From positions 1-37,773 of the forward strand of contig MNXM01000334.1 of NCBI GenBank assembly GCA_001872605.1: DNA of 37,773 nucleotides, given 5' to 3'. The notes under the pieces are model-generated. The model searched no databases, was not told the origin of the DNA, and saw only the letters and a program-made list of their open reading frames with translations. Source of the stretch: Armatimonadetes bacterium CG2_30_59_28 (GTDB lineage: Bacteria; Armatimonadota; Abditibacteriia; CG2-30-59-28). The position numbers and the translations under genes are program-made. Below, one piece after another: positions 9,001-14,734 of the stretch (position 1 is the stretch's first letter; each line of letters begins with the position of its first letter).

Positions 9001-9488
9001 GAATTTCCACCAGGATACTCCACCCTCAGCAGGAACCTCCCCCCGCCGAAATCCGGGTTGTTGGTTGCGGTGGGGTCAGGATCCAAGGGATCGGGATACT
9101 TAATGTACCAACCATGCACACCCCAACCACGCGCCATCTCGATCTCGTCATAGTATCCTTCTGTGTTGGAGCGTGTGGTAGCTGTCGCAGTATCAGTCCC
9201 GTAACCGAGAGAATCCTGAGGTCGCCAATCGGCTGCATCGACACTGTTCGTTAGCTCTTCATTGGCGTACTCGATACCTGCCTTAGCCATCTGGTCGGCT
9301 TTCACGACGTCTTCGTGCCGCGCCGACTGAGCCAGGTTGAAGCTGACGACGCCCACAAACGCCGCGCCCAACAGGGCCACCAGCAGCATGATCATCACGG
9401 CGATCAGCAGACCCTGTCCAGATTGCGGATGGCGAATGGCGGATGGCGGATGGATGATTGAATGATTCATGATTGAGGTTGGTTTCAT
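6075..9488 (-). CDS. Very large PilX-like minor pilin
   Basis: The 1137-residue protein has a 26-residue leader ending SGQG followed by LLIAVMIMLLVALLGAAFVG, then a helix with KADQMAKAGIEYANEEL, the hallmark of PilX-type minor pilins (A-x-x-AGI-x-YA). The rest, more than 1000 residues, is a beta-rich extracellular region without recognised domains. PilX proteins are usually near 200 residues, so this is greatly enlarged. The leader segment RHPQS/IIHPPSAIRHP is encoded by a heptamer array at 9423-9457. The start has AAAGGAGG eight bases upstream. It lies between the Phd-like antitoxin gene and the large secreted protein, on the pilus strand. It probably acts at the pilus tip or as an adhesin. 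Confidence 0.82.
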   Translation of the reverse strand: MKPTSIMNHSIIHPPSAIRHPQSGQGLLIAVMIMLLVALLGAAFVGVVSFNLAQSARHEDVVKADQMAKAGIEYANEELTNSVDAADWRPQDSLGYGTDTATATTRSNTEGYYDEIEMARGWGVHGWYIKYPDPLDPDPTATNNPDFGGGRFLLRVEYPGGNSGSATEGFIRITSIGRSSNNPAVFRERVAYKPITLNSYAFLADENTVLGNFVVQQVDNPPSGSGETIVFTDRYPMVNDSANYPVTVRSRYATGTITYADTQVTATDSFSIGPQPPGPTTFTFGTDIAIGASADASWTNAMNVVNTALTGIVTASINTTANTVTLRADQQDAAGEQILTQEVTDANSVFTVHQANLTRQPIPANTYTVDYDTGTLIFANPLAIAIEVEYYYATIPLYDGPMRINQDLTWQGPTANTTEAIKSVVELDRTRNDKVLVAGRIAHYDPRNSTPPPAPPIWAYTTYGGDNPLQVRVNPSASTAFPSNNGIFNDMYVYRDGLGNHGGHGFVNPEPLPELNIRRDDDVIDIDNRYYVLTYNGTGNRDGNGYYIPNDDLRRIGQAPNDIPLTRQYSTTITTRRGAATAANRNTDTVPNDGYTAVTATVVNEVQDVNVAAPGTAAYTVTVNNITVRPAGSATSFADNPFVFNTGDHILLSYPGTDNDYNTLKHNRYAFKMITAVDYSATAVPYDTGDQVTLTFTPRYNRTDDEPIPAGSLVEIVTPATITQREWFTHGVQNWGRDPATEPIDDFGEPQYPYQPPGTIVRLNSAGQIFVDRYAWDNNGTPGDLTDDHYIPGAAAASPYPQARIAANSNVLFVEGNIRLQAPAGDAGCIIPDLHHLTIVSGGIIYVEAPIITQGNGTLALLAEESVVLNLPSLQSPLGPWRANISSGELELSEVAGVANWQDFTVDAPVESDTLDGRPPFHWRVGAHDKLEGRFNLGAVPRAMSINLTHRGTNANSPTLIEALFQGPAPAMLTYAYLPFLRGYAPNQLSYETRSWNIDPLTDYGVTTTGDANILIRQNNRSGSAYWIKDIRIDVPVSMDALILGAKEGWAIIPDYTGSLVPVFVNGAVNTKKDLGFYYQGTPAEGHQRWETRPNINYAYDVRLREHGGTERTEYGSNAGRLNLPHLPLSKSLMYVR
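9423..9457. repeat. Heptamer array inside PilX-like leader
   Basis: There are five consecutive 7-bp units: TTGCGGA, TGGCGAA, TGGCGGA, TGGCGGA and TGGATGA. It lies inside the coding region for the cleaved prepilin leader. Confidence 0.75.
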
Positions 9489-9507
9489 TTCAGCAGCCTC
9501 CTTTCAG

Positions 9508-9583
9508 TATCGTGAAGCGTGACTCATGAGAGGCCGTCCGCAACTCGCGGAGTAGAGCCACGATCCACGTTTCACGGTTGACC
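9508..9583. repeat. Two short heptamer arrays in intergenic spacer
   Basis: Units TATCGTG, AAGCGTG and ACTCATG lie at 9508-9528, and AGCCACG, ATCCACG, TTTCACG and GTTGACC at 9556-9583. They fill the spacer between the antitoxin gene and the PilX-like gene. Confidence 0.6.
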
Positions 9584-9591
9584 ACAGAGTT

Positions 9592-9861
9592 CTACTCCTC
9601 GTTGAGTTTGTGCGCCAAGCGGTCTTTGACCTCTTCCCATTCAAGGCATTGTCCGGCAACCACGCGGGACTCCGCTTCCAGCAGTTCGTCGCGCAACTCC
9701 CCGACACTCATCCGTCGCACCTCCGCTGTCTGCACCGGAGTCAGGAGCGCAGTGGGGATCCCCCCGCGCATGACCGTGATCGTCTCCTCGTTTGCTGTCA
9801 GTTCACCGAAAACGGCGTTCGGATTGGATTGCATATCATCAAACGTTATTGCACGACTCAT
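9592..9861 (-). CDS. Phd/YefM-like antitoxin, no toxin partner visible
   Basis: The 89-residue protein (from ATG 9861) starts MSRAITFDDMQSNPNAVFGE, the N-terminal pattern of Phd/YefM antitoxins. It continues with ETITVMRGGIPTALLTPVQ, the beta-strand segment that forms the DNA-binding dimer, then an acidic helical tail. A GTG at 9879, which overlaps the PilW-like stop as GTGA, is an alternative start adding six residues. The expected toxin (RelE, Doc or PIN) is absent on both sides: PilW-like lies upstream and a repeat-filled spacer downstream. It is an orphan antitoxin or the remainder of a pair. Confidence 0.65.
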   Translation of the reverse strand: MSRAITFDDMQSNPNAVFGELTANEETITVMRGGIPTALLTPVQTAEVRRMSVGELRDELLEAESRVVAGQCLEWEEVKDRLAHKLNEE

Positions 9862-9875
9862 GATCTTTCTTTCTT

Positions 9876-10829
9876 TCACTCCACCACATTCGGCAGGTGG
9901 ATGTCCTGCTTGAGTTGCGAGGTAACTCCGCCGCCTCTCGCCACGTCGAACCGGGCCACCTTGATGGACACCGCAACGGCCTCAACCGGCGCGTCGTCGT
10001 CGTTGTTTCGATGCCTCAACTGGAAGGAAATCCCCACCACATCGGTGTCCTGAAGAGGTGTCATACTGGTGTGGCTGCGACCGGCGCTGTCGGTGACGCT
10101 GTTGGACAAAAGGTCAAAGGTTGTGTCGACGGCATTGGCGTCTGCGTAGGTTCTCCAAGCCCACGGACTGGCGCTGAGTGGCGAATACTCCGCCCGGTAA
10201 AGCACGTGCAGGTTGGGCTGGGCCCCTGAAGTGGCGGTCAGCGCATCCCTAATGCCGTTCCCGTCGGAATCTTCAGCATCGGAGGCTTTGCTGGTATCTG
10301 GCAGTCGCACATAATACGAAATGTACGCGTCCTGCGGTTGCAGCGGAGTGACAATCCCGTTGGTATCCGTCTGAGGGAGAATGAAGTCGATACGGCTTGG
10401 GACGGCCAACGGGGTCGTCGAGGCGCTCGTGTTGATGTAGTCTGTGTTTACGTACACGAACATCGCTCGACTGATTTCTCGCTGCATCTGCTCCAGGGCG
10501 TTGCGCGCGGTGGCCTGCGTTTCTGTTCGCGCCTTGCCCTGATAGAACAGGTTCATCCCGGTCAGCATGGGAAGAAAGAGAAGCCCGAAAAGGAGAAGCA
10601 GAATCGACAAGCTCACCAGCAACTCGATCATGGTGAAGCCGGAGGAGTGACAGCCTGCCCCGATCCGTCGGGGAGTGACGAGTGACGCCCGCCTGCCATC
10701 GGTCGGGCAGGAGTGACGAGTGGTGACTGGTGAGTGGTGACTGGTGAGTGGTGGGTGATGAGTGATAAGTGATGAGAGACTGCGTGACACTTGACACTTG
10801 ACACTTGACATCTTTGCTTCCGCTTTCAT
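9876..10829 (-). CDS. PilW/PulJ-like minor pilin with 64-residue leader
   Basis: The 317-residue protein has the prepilin motif HSSG followed by FTMIELLVSLSILLLLFGLL and then ARTETQATARNALEQMQREI, the PilW/GspJ-type continuation. The leader from the best start (ATG 10829, GGAGGTG about 11 bases upstream) is 64 residues, far longer than the usual 6-25. It is encoded by heptamer arrays (LITHHPPLTSHHSPVTTRHS) and a palindromic repeat (VTPRRIGAGC). The pattern of the mature protein fits a minor pilin that primes assembly. An internal start would give a shorter leader, but no good ribosome site is evident. Confidence 0.8.
   Translation of the reverse strand: MKAEAKMSSVKCQVSRSLSSLITHHPPLTSHHSPVTTRHSCPTDGRRASLVTPRRIGAGCHSSGFTMIELLVSLSILLLLFGLLFLPMLTGMNLFYQGKARTETQATARNALEQMQREISRAMFVYVNTDYINTSASTTPLAVPSRIDFILPQTDTNGIVTPLQPQDAYISYYVRLPDTSKASDAEDSDGNGIRDALTATSGAQPNLHVLYRAEYSPLSASPWAWRTYADANAVDTTFDLLSNSVTDSAGRSHTSMTPLQDTDVVGISFQLRHRNNDDDAPVEAVAVSIKVARFDVARGGGVTSQLKQDIHLPNVVE
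10654..10684. repeat. 31-bp palindromic repeat, copy A
   Basis: The core CCCCGATCCGTCGGGG at 10658-10673 is a hairpin with 6-bp arms. The unit is 28/31 identical to copy B at 16373-16403. It is read in the PilW-like leader as VTPRRIGAG. The second, similar hairpin CCTGCC/GGCAGG lies just beyond, at about 10692-10711. Confidence 0.7.
10711..10812. repeat. Long degenerate heptamer array in PilW-like leader
   Basis: This is about 100 bases of period-7 DNA: units such as GTGACTG, GTGAGTG, GTGGGTG, ATGAGTG and ATAAGTG, then ACACTTG three times. Translated on the minus strand it gives the His/Thr/Ser-rich leader (SLITHHPPLT and similar). A related short array (GATTTCC, GGTTCCC, GGTTCAC) lies at about 10853-10880, upstream of the start. 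Confidence 0.8.
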
Positions 10830-10875
10830 TCCAAGTTCACCTCCGTCTCAGCATTCGCGATTTCCGGTTCCCGGT

Positions 10876-11145
10876 TCACCGATAGGCTTCGTCATGCTTG
10901 CCGATGGTCTCGACGTGGATGACCCGTGCCTCGGTGTTGTATTCGTAAAGGATGCGGTACTGGCTGGCATGCAGACTGTACTCATCCCGGTCTGTCAGCT
11001 TCTCGTGTCTGATGGTGTGCATGTTCTCTGCGAGCCAGTCGATCTTCTTGCTGACGCTTTCTCGGACTTTCGGCGGTAACTTACGCCACACGCGCGCTGC
11101 GTGTGGGGAGAAGACGATTCTCCATTCCGCGACCGAGTCACTCAC
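10876..11145 (-). CDS. RelE/ParE-type toxin (pair 1)
   Basis: The 89-residue protein has the RelE/ParE fold signature: WRIVFSPHAARVWRKLPPKV, a middle helix KKIDWLAENMHTIRHEKL, and the C-terminal strands QYRILYEYNTEARVIHVETI ending in GKHDEAYR. The terminal H-D-E-x-Y-R and basic residues match RelE-type mRNA interferases or ParE gyrase inhibitors; sequence alone does not separate them. It overlaps the antitoxin gene by eight bases, indicating translational coupling. It is the intact paralogue of the broken toxin at 11640-11903, which aligns throughout. Confidence 0.82.
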   Translation of the reverse strand: MSDSVAEWRIVFSPHAARVWRKLPPKVRESVSKKIDWLAENMHTIRHEKLTDRDEYSLHASQYRILYEYNTEARVIHVETIGKHDEAYR

Positions 11146-11491
11146 CGAGGCTCAATTCCTTCCGAAGCTGACTCCAGGGAGCGCCTTTCCCTGCCACGAG
11201 GTCGCGCTTTGCCTCCTCCAGCTCTGCTATCTCCTGCGACGTCAATACATCGTCGCTGTAGCGGAAGTGCAATCCGTGCTCATCCACCCAGATCGCGTTT
11301 AGCTCGCCGGGGCGCTTGCCGATTGACTCGACATATCGGGCGTAAGTCTCCTCTGAGTGGAAGACCAGGCAACCCTGCTCATCGAGGTAAGCCGCGTCGC
11401 GATAGCGACCCTGCCTCACCCTCTCAGAGAATCGGGGAGGGATTGCCCCGATTCTCTGCCGTCTGTCGTCTGTCAACGCTGTGCTCGACAT
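11138..11491 (-). CDS. Antitoxin of RelE/ParE-type pair 1
   Basis: The 117-residue acidic protein lies directly upstream of, and overlaps, the toxin gene. The core CLVFHSEETYARYVES and GKRPGELNAIWVDEHG is nearly identical to the antitoxin at 11900-12238. The C-terminal region (LTSQEIAELEEAKRDLVAGK) is helical and acidic, fitting a toxin-binding tail. I do not recognise a named DNA-binding domain. The antitoxin role is inferred from order, overlap and paralogy. Confidence 0.7.
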   Translation of the reverse strand: MSSTALTDDRRQRIGAIPPRFSERVRQGRYRDAAYLDEQGCLVFHSEETYARYVESIGKRPGELNAIWVDEHGLHFRYSDDVLTSQEIAELEEAKRDLVAGKGAPWSQLRKELSLGE

Positions 11492-11521
11492 CTATCTTCC
11501 TTCCGTCCTCAATAGGCAATT

Positions 11522-11572
11522 CTACGGACATGTTCCCTTCGTAATGCGATCTTCCAGCTCCCGCTTGGGCAG
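11522..11572 (-). pseudogene. Remnant of a duplicated pseudopilin 3' end
   Basis: The minus strand reads LPKRELEDRITKGTCP then TAG. This aligns residue by residue with the last 16 residues of the pseudopilin at 12828-13634 (LPKRELEERIARGTCP). At the DNA level about 41 of 51 positions match 12828-12878. No prepilin coding sequence precedes it; instead heptamer-like DNA (TAGTTGG, TTGATTG, GGGAATG) abuts it. It lies just upstream of antitoxin 1, as the intact copy lies upstream of the antitoxin 2 group. It looks like the footprint of a tandem duplication later reduced by deletion. Confidence 0.7.
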
Positions 11573-11639
11573 CCCTCTCACTTGCCCATTCCCCAATCAA
11601 CCAACTACCATCTTCTCCCCGTGCCACTGACCCCGACAC

Positions 11640-11903
11640 TTACCGATAGATTTCGTCGTGTCTCCCCACTTTCTCAACGCCGATGATACGTTGCACGTGG
11701 TCAATGCGATAGAGAATTCGATATTGCCCGCAGTGCAGGCTACGCTCGCTCCGGGCTTACAGCTTTTCGTGACTCAGAGACTCAACGTTCTCGCAAAGCC
11801 ACTTTATCTTCTTTCGGATGTCCTCCACATTGCCCGGATTCTGACGAGCCAGCTTTGTCAGCCACCGTCTGGCCGCCTGGCTGAAGGAGAGATCATATCT
11901 CAC
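11640..11903 (-). pseudogene. RelE/ParE-type toxin (pair 2) broken by a nonsense codon
   Basis: The frame starts at GTG 11903 (GTGA overlap with the antitoxin stop) and reads RYDLSFSQAARRWLTKLARQ ... SLSHEKL, then TAA at 11757-11759 (codon 49). It then continues open with ARSERSLHCGQYRILYRI ... GRHDEIYR to TAA at 11640-11642. Toxin 1 has HEKLTDRDEYSLHASQYRILY at the same place, so the stop replaces the Thr codon. Full length would be 87 residues, like the intact toxin. The lost half contains the conserved C-terminal strands, so the toxin should be inactive. Confidence 0.82.
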
Positions 11904-12238
11904 GACCTGACACCCATCGCCTGCAATTCTCTCCAGACATCATCGGCGGGAACGTGTGGTTCCTCCCGAATTTCGTCTAACTCCTTCTCGACTTCGGGCC
12001 TTAGTTGAAAGTCGCCGTGGCGATTCCGAAATCCCTGCTCATCAACCCAGATCGCGTTCACCTCGCCAGGGCGTTTGCCGGTTGACTCGACATACCGGGC
12101 GTAAGTCTCCTCCGAGTGGAAGACGAGGCAACCGTCCTGGTCAACATACGCTGCACGCCGGTAGTTGTCTCTGCGAACCTGCTCAGCAAACTTCTCCGCA
12201 CGCCTGTGAGTTCCCTTTTCTGTCGTTACCGTAGACAT
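11900..12238 (-). CDS. Antitoxin of RelE/ParE-type pair 2
   Basis: The 112-residue protein is a paralogue of the antitoxin at 11138-11491: CLVFHSEETYARYVESTGKR and EVNAIWVDEQG are shared almost unchanged. The ends differ, with a basic N-terminus (THRRAEKFAEQVRRDNYRR) and an acidic helical C-terminus (RPEVEKELDEIREE). The start ATG has GGAG six bases upstream. Its toxin partner immediately downstream carries a premature stop, so this antitoxin may persist as an orphan or may neutralise the toxin of pair 1. Confidence 0.7.
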   Translation of the reverse strand: MSTVTTEKGTHRRAEKFAEQVRRDNYRRAAYVDQDGCLVFHSEETYARYVESTGKRPGEVNAIWVDEQGFRNRHGDFQLRPEVEKELDEIREEPHVPADDVWRELQAMGVRS

Positions 12239-12250
12239 GGTGGCTCCAAT

Positions 12251-12478
12251 TCAGCCCGTCGAACTCTCCCCGCCGCTCCGGGACTCCGGGACGTTGCGCA
12301 ACGGCTTCTCAATCGTGCAAAAGACATCGCCTTCAAGGACACCGGAAGTGGCTCTGTGTTGCCCCGTTCCAGGGACGACTCGCACCGATTTCAGCTTGCG
12401 AGCCCTGAACGCGACGCGAGATGCGTGCAGCGCGAACTCAGAGTTCGCCGCGTCGCCCTTCTCATAGCAGACCGGCAT
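12251..12478 (-). CDS. Possible small protein, 75 residues, unknown
   Basis: The ATG at 12478 lies six bases after GAGGAGG, inside the end of the upstream 95-residue gene (17-base overlap), and the stop is 12 bases before antitoxin 2. The peptide is basic and Arg/Ser-rich (FRARKLKSVRVVPGTGQHRA) with no recognised domain. The segment AANSEFALHAS is encoded by the palindrome at 12432-12448. The strong ribosome site and tight spacing support translation, but the composition is odd and it may be chance. Confidence 0.35.
   Translation of the reverse strand: MPVCYEKGDAANSEFALHASRVAFRARKLKSVRVVPGTGQHRATSGVLEGDVFCTIEKPLRNVPESRSGGESSTG
12432..12448. repeat. 17-bp palindrome GCGAACTCAGAGTTCGC
   Basis: This is a perfect palindrome around the central A. 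Related copies are at 25391-25403 (partial), 25523-25539 and 25538-25554 (central GAG), and a decayed one near 25806. In coding frames it yields NSEFA or NSQFA peptides. Confidence 0.65.
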
Positions 12479-12749
12479 CCGTCGCCTCCTCAAGTTTGCC
12501 TTCGGCTTCCATCTCCGTGCACAATTCCCAGACCAGTTTCAAATCGAGGCGTAACTCCTGCATGATGTCGCTGTAGTAGCGCACCTTGTTGTCCTGCACC
12601 AACTCACGGATCTCCCGCTTTGCCTGATCGCGAGGGATGTCTCGCAGGTCCATGAATCCTATGGAGGTCAGCACGACATCATCGTCGTCATCGAAAGGCC
12701 TGCTCTCTATTGCAGCGAAATCCAGGTTTTCAGCCGGTAGCGCAGCCAT
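12462..12749 (-). CDS. Small acidic protein, 95 residues, unknown
   Basis: The sequence begins MAALPAENLDFAAIESRPFD, has a run of five aspartates, and ends in helices (DQAKREIRELVQDNKVRYYS; LDLKLVWELCTEMEAEGKLE). The last part could be a small winged-helix-like or antitoxin-like fold, but no family is recognised. It opens a tight series of minus-strand genes leading into the RelE-type TA pair 2, and it starts 78 bases after the pseudopilin stop. A role as regulator of that cassette is a guess. Confidence 0.55.
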   Translation of the reverse strand: MAALPAENLDFAAIESRPFDDDDDVVLTSIGFMDLRDIPRDQAKREIRELVQDNKVRYYSDIMQELRLDLKLVWELCTEMEAEGKLEEATDAGLL

Positions 12750-12827
12750 TATTCAGTATCTCTCTCGCATTAGATGGTGCCCCGCGTGTGTCAACCCCAT
12801 CACTCACCCATTCCTTAATTACCCCCA

Positions 12828-13634
12828 TTACGGACACGTTCCCCTCGCGATACGTTCTTCCAACTCCCGTTTGGGGAGACGCTGCCATCCAATGAGGGGA
12901 GTGGATTGGCATGTCTGCCGCACCGGCAATCGTTCCATGGTTCCATCGAGAAAGATCACATTGTCCTGGTCGGTCCCGGTGCGCGAGTACTGGCGGTGGT
13001 GAACACACCAAGTGATCACCGTGTTGTCGGCCGGGTACCAGTTCTTTACGTTCGGGTTGCTCGAAGGCGATGCCCAGAAAAGCTGCCTTCGGTAGTTCTC
13101 GGCGTTCGTATCTGAGATGCCTCGATAGGTCTGGTAGGTGGTCTGCCCCTTGTCGTCGTAGCCCGACCAGTCTCCCGTAGTCGGAATGGTGAACTGATAG
13201 GAGAGATACGGAAGATTGAAGTAATCCGAATCACTCGGGTTCGTATACCGAGTCACGCTGTCGTGGTCCGGGCAGTGCATGGACTTCACCCCGCGAATGT
13301 AACGCGCCGTTGGGCTGTTGAGGCCAATCCCACTGGCTGTGCGGACGCCGTAGACGTGCAGCGCCCAGAGCCCCAGTCCTTTACCCGCTTCCGTGCCCGC
13401 GCCGGGGTCATACGGAGGATACCCGTCTTCATCCAACCGGTACATCTTCATCGCTTCGTAGACCGCCTGCATGTTGGCCTGGCACGAGACATTGCGGTTG
13501 CCCTCGGCGATACGGTTGACCGTCGGCACGGTGATCGCCGACAACACGGCGACGATGCCAATCACAATGACCATTTCGATGAGGGTGAAACCGAAGTGAT
13601 GAGTGATGAGTGATGAGTGCTGAGTGCTTTTCAC
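12828..13634 (-). CDS. GspG/PulG-like pseudopilin
   Basis: The 268-residue protein has a 15-residue leader (MKSTQHSSLITHHFG) cut before FTLIEMVIVIGIVAVLSAIT. Leu-rich helix and Glu5 are present. It continues with NVSCQANMQAVYEAMKMYRL DEDGYPP in the manner of GspG-like pseudopilins. Near the C-terminus NVIFLDGTMERLP resembles the terminal strand with DG of the family. The leader is partly encoded by the heptamer array at 13595-13628. Its last 16 residues recur as a remnant at 11522-11572. It sits between the zinc-finger gene and the RelE-type TA group. Confidence 0.85.
   Translation of the reverse strand: MKSTQHSSLITHHFGFTLIEMVIVIGIVAVLSAITVPTVNRIAEGNRNVSCQANMQAVYEAMKMYRLDEDGYPPYDPGAGTEAGKGLGLWALHVYGVRTASGIGLNSPTARYIRGVKSMHCPDHDSVTRYTNPSDSDYFNLPYLSYQFTIPTTGDWSGYDDKGQTTYQTYRGISDTNAENYRRQLFWASPSSNPNVKNWYPADNTVITWCVHHRQYSRTGTDQDNVIFLDGTMERLPVRQTCQSTPLIGWQRLPKRELEERIARGTCP
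13595..13628. repeat. Heptamer array in pseudopilin leader
   Basis: There are four to five units of GATGAGT/GCTGAGT covering the start codon region and the leader codons (HSSLITHH) of the minus-strand pseudopilin. Confidence 0.75.
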
Positions 13635-13667
13635 CTTCCACCTCCTTCCTTTTCGTGGGATCCCCGG

Positions 13668-13898
13668 TCACGCGTATTCGAACACATCCACTTGAACAGA
13701 CCGCCGTGGCTGCGCGTGTCCATGCACCGTCCGTCGGATTTTCTTCGTGGTCCCACGACTGAACACGGTCTCACCACAACGAAGGCACGCGCGCGCAGGA
13801 ATTCCCTCGACCAATACCGGTTTCCCGTCAATCAGGAAGCTCTCGGAGACCAGCCTTTTCTCCGATTCATTAGCTCCGCAAGTATCGCACCGAAACAT
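13668..13898 (-). CDS. YgiT-type zinc-finger protein
   Basis: From ATG 13898 the product is 76 residues: MFRCDTCGANESEKR, then a beta segment (SFLIDGKPVLVEGIPA), then CLRCGETVFS and a basic tail. The two CxxC pairs form the zinc-binding knuckle of YgiT/MqsA N-terminal-type proteins, which usually pair with a DUF4258- or MqsR-like toxin as antitoxin. A GTG at 13910 is an alternative start; the ATG has GGAGAG 11 bases upstream. The helix-turn-helix half of full MqsA is absent. No intact toxin lies next to it; a 33-codon ORF just upstream may be a toxin relic. Confidence 0.72.
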   Translation of the reverse strand: MFRCDTCGANESEKRLVSESFLIDGKPVLVEGIPARACLRCGETVFSRGTTKKIRRTVHGHAQPRRSVQVDVFEYA

Positions 13899-13971
13899 GC
13901 GCGTCACCACTCTCCGTGGTCACTCCTGTTGTCCCGCAATCCCCATATTGTGCGTGTCGGGAAAAGCTCAT
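13870..13971 (-). pseudogene. Possible relic of a DUF4258-type toxin
   Basis: An ATG overlapping the PIN gene stop (ATGA) opens 33 codons starting MSFSRHAQYGDCGTTGVTTE, running into the zinc-finger gene. FSRHA is how many DUF4258 toxins begin, and such toxins precede YgiT-type genes. The remainder does not resemble the family. It may be a toxin reduced by internal deletion or a chance ORF. Confidence 0.25.
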
Positions 13972-14405
13972 GGAATTGCCTCCTCCCAGGCTTCACGGTC
14001 TCCTAACTCTGAAAAGAAAGTGCTTACTTTCACCAGCCGAACGCCCCGGTAAATTCCCAGCTCCAACAAGTCGGAATCGCCGGTGATTACATAGTCGACC
14101 TTCCCCGCTTCTGCCGTTGCGAGTACCAGATTGTCATCTCGATCACGGCAGACATTCGGCAACGCGCCAACACTCACGATCTCGCACCACGAGCAAACGT
14201 GGTCAATCACCTTGTCTGCTTCATCTTGCGTGAGACGGAATGGCTTACTCTCCCTTGTGAGTACCTCGCTCAACTCTGCAAGCAACCCCGATGAACTGAC
14301 AGCCTTGATCTCCCCCTTCCGTGCCTTGTGCAGCAACTTGCTGGGGAGCCCTGACCGGAACAAGCCGGAAACCACGATGTTCGTATCGAGGAGAACCTTG
14401 CTCAC
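13968..14405 (-). CDS. PIN-domain toxin (VapC-like ribonuclease)
   Basis: The 145-residue protein has the PIN-domain acidic set: Asp7 in VLLDTNIVVSGLF, a mid-protein glutamate (LLAELSEVL), CRDRDDNLVLATA and DYVITGDSDLL. These residues bind Mg/Mn for RNA cleavage. The pattern R-D-x-D-D-N-L-V-L-A-T-A places it in the PIN group typified by COG1569. The start overlaps the upstream antitoxin by four bases (ATGA-type), a standard toxin-antitoxin layout. No key residue is missing, so the toxin looks intact. Confidence 0.88.
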   Translation of the reverse strand: MSKVLLDTNIVVSGLFRSGLPSKLLHKARKGEIKAVSSSGLLAELSEVLTRESKPFRLTQDEADKVIDHVCSWCEIVSVGALPNVCRDRDDNLVLATAEAGKVDYVITGDSDLLELGIYRGVRLVKVSTFFSELGDREAWEEAIP

Positions 14406-14647
14406 GACTTCTCCGACCGAGCTTGATGCACGATCTCTGCAATGTCCTCTTCCGACAGATTGCCGAAACCATACTTATGTGGAAGGCTGAAGGCCCATTG
14501 CTCGAACTCGTCGATCTCGGAGTCTCCTCCGTGCAGCAAATTCATAAATCGTTGTACGACCGGGAGAGACTCCTCGGGAAGAGACCTCAACTGCTCAACG
14601 AGCACCTCTCGGTTCACCTCCCGCGTTCTGTCCATTGTCACCGGCAT
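14402..14647 (-). CDS. Antitoxin partner of PIN-domain toxin
   Basis: This 81-residue acidic protein begins MPVTMDRTREVNREVLVEQL, followed by LPEESLPVVQRFMNLLHGGD and an acidic tail (NLSEEDIAEIVHQAR). No classic AbrB or RHH motif is obvious. The antitoxin call rests on size, acidity, four-base overlap with the PIN gene and order. A second start at Met5 is possible. Confidence 0.7.
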   Translation of the reverse strand: MPVTMDRTREVNREVLVEQLRSLPEESLPVVQRFMNLLHGGDSEIDEFEQWAFSLPHKYGFGNLSEEDIAEIVHQARSEKS

Positions 14648-14734
14648 ACTTACCCCTCGCTTCTCTCCGTGTCATGTCTGTGGTCAATCAAACCCGTAAC
14701 CCTCGGCATCGACCCCCAGTCTATCCCTGTGACA

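Noticed and set aside
10711-10812. CRISPR-like appearance of the repeat arrays
   Set aside because: Units are 7 bp, contiguous and degenerate, with no spacers; no cas genes are present.
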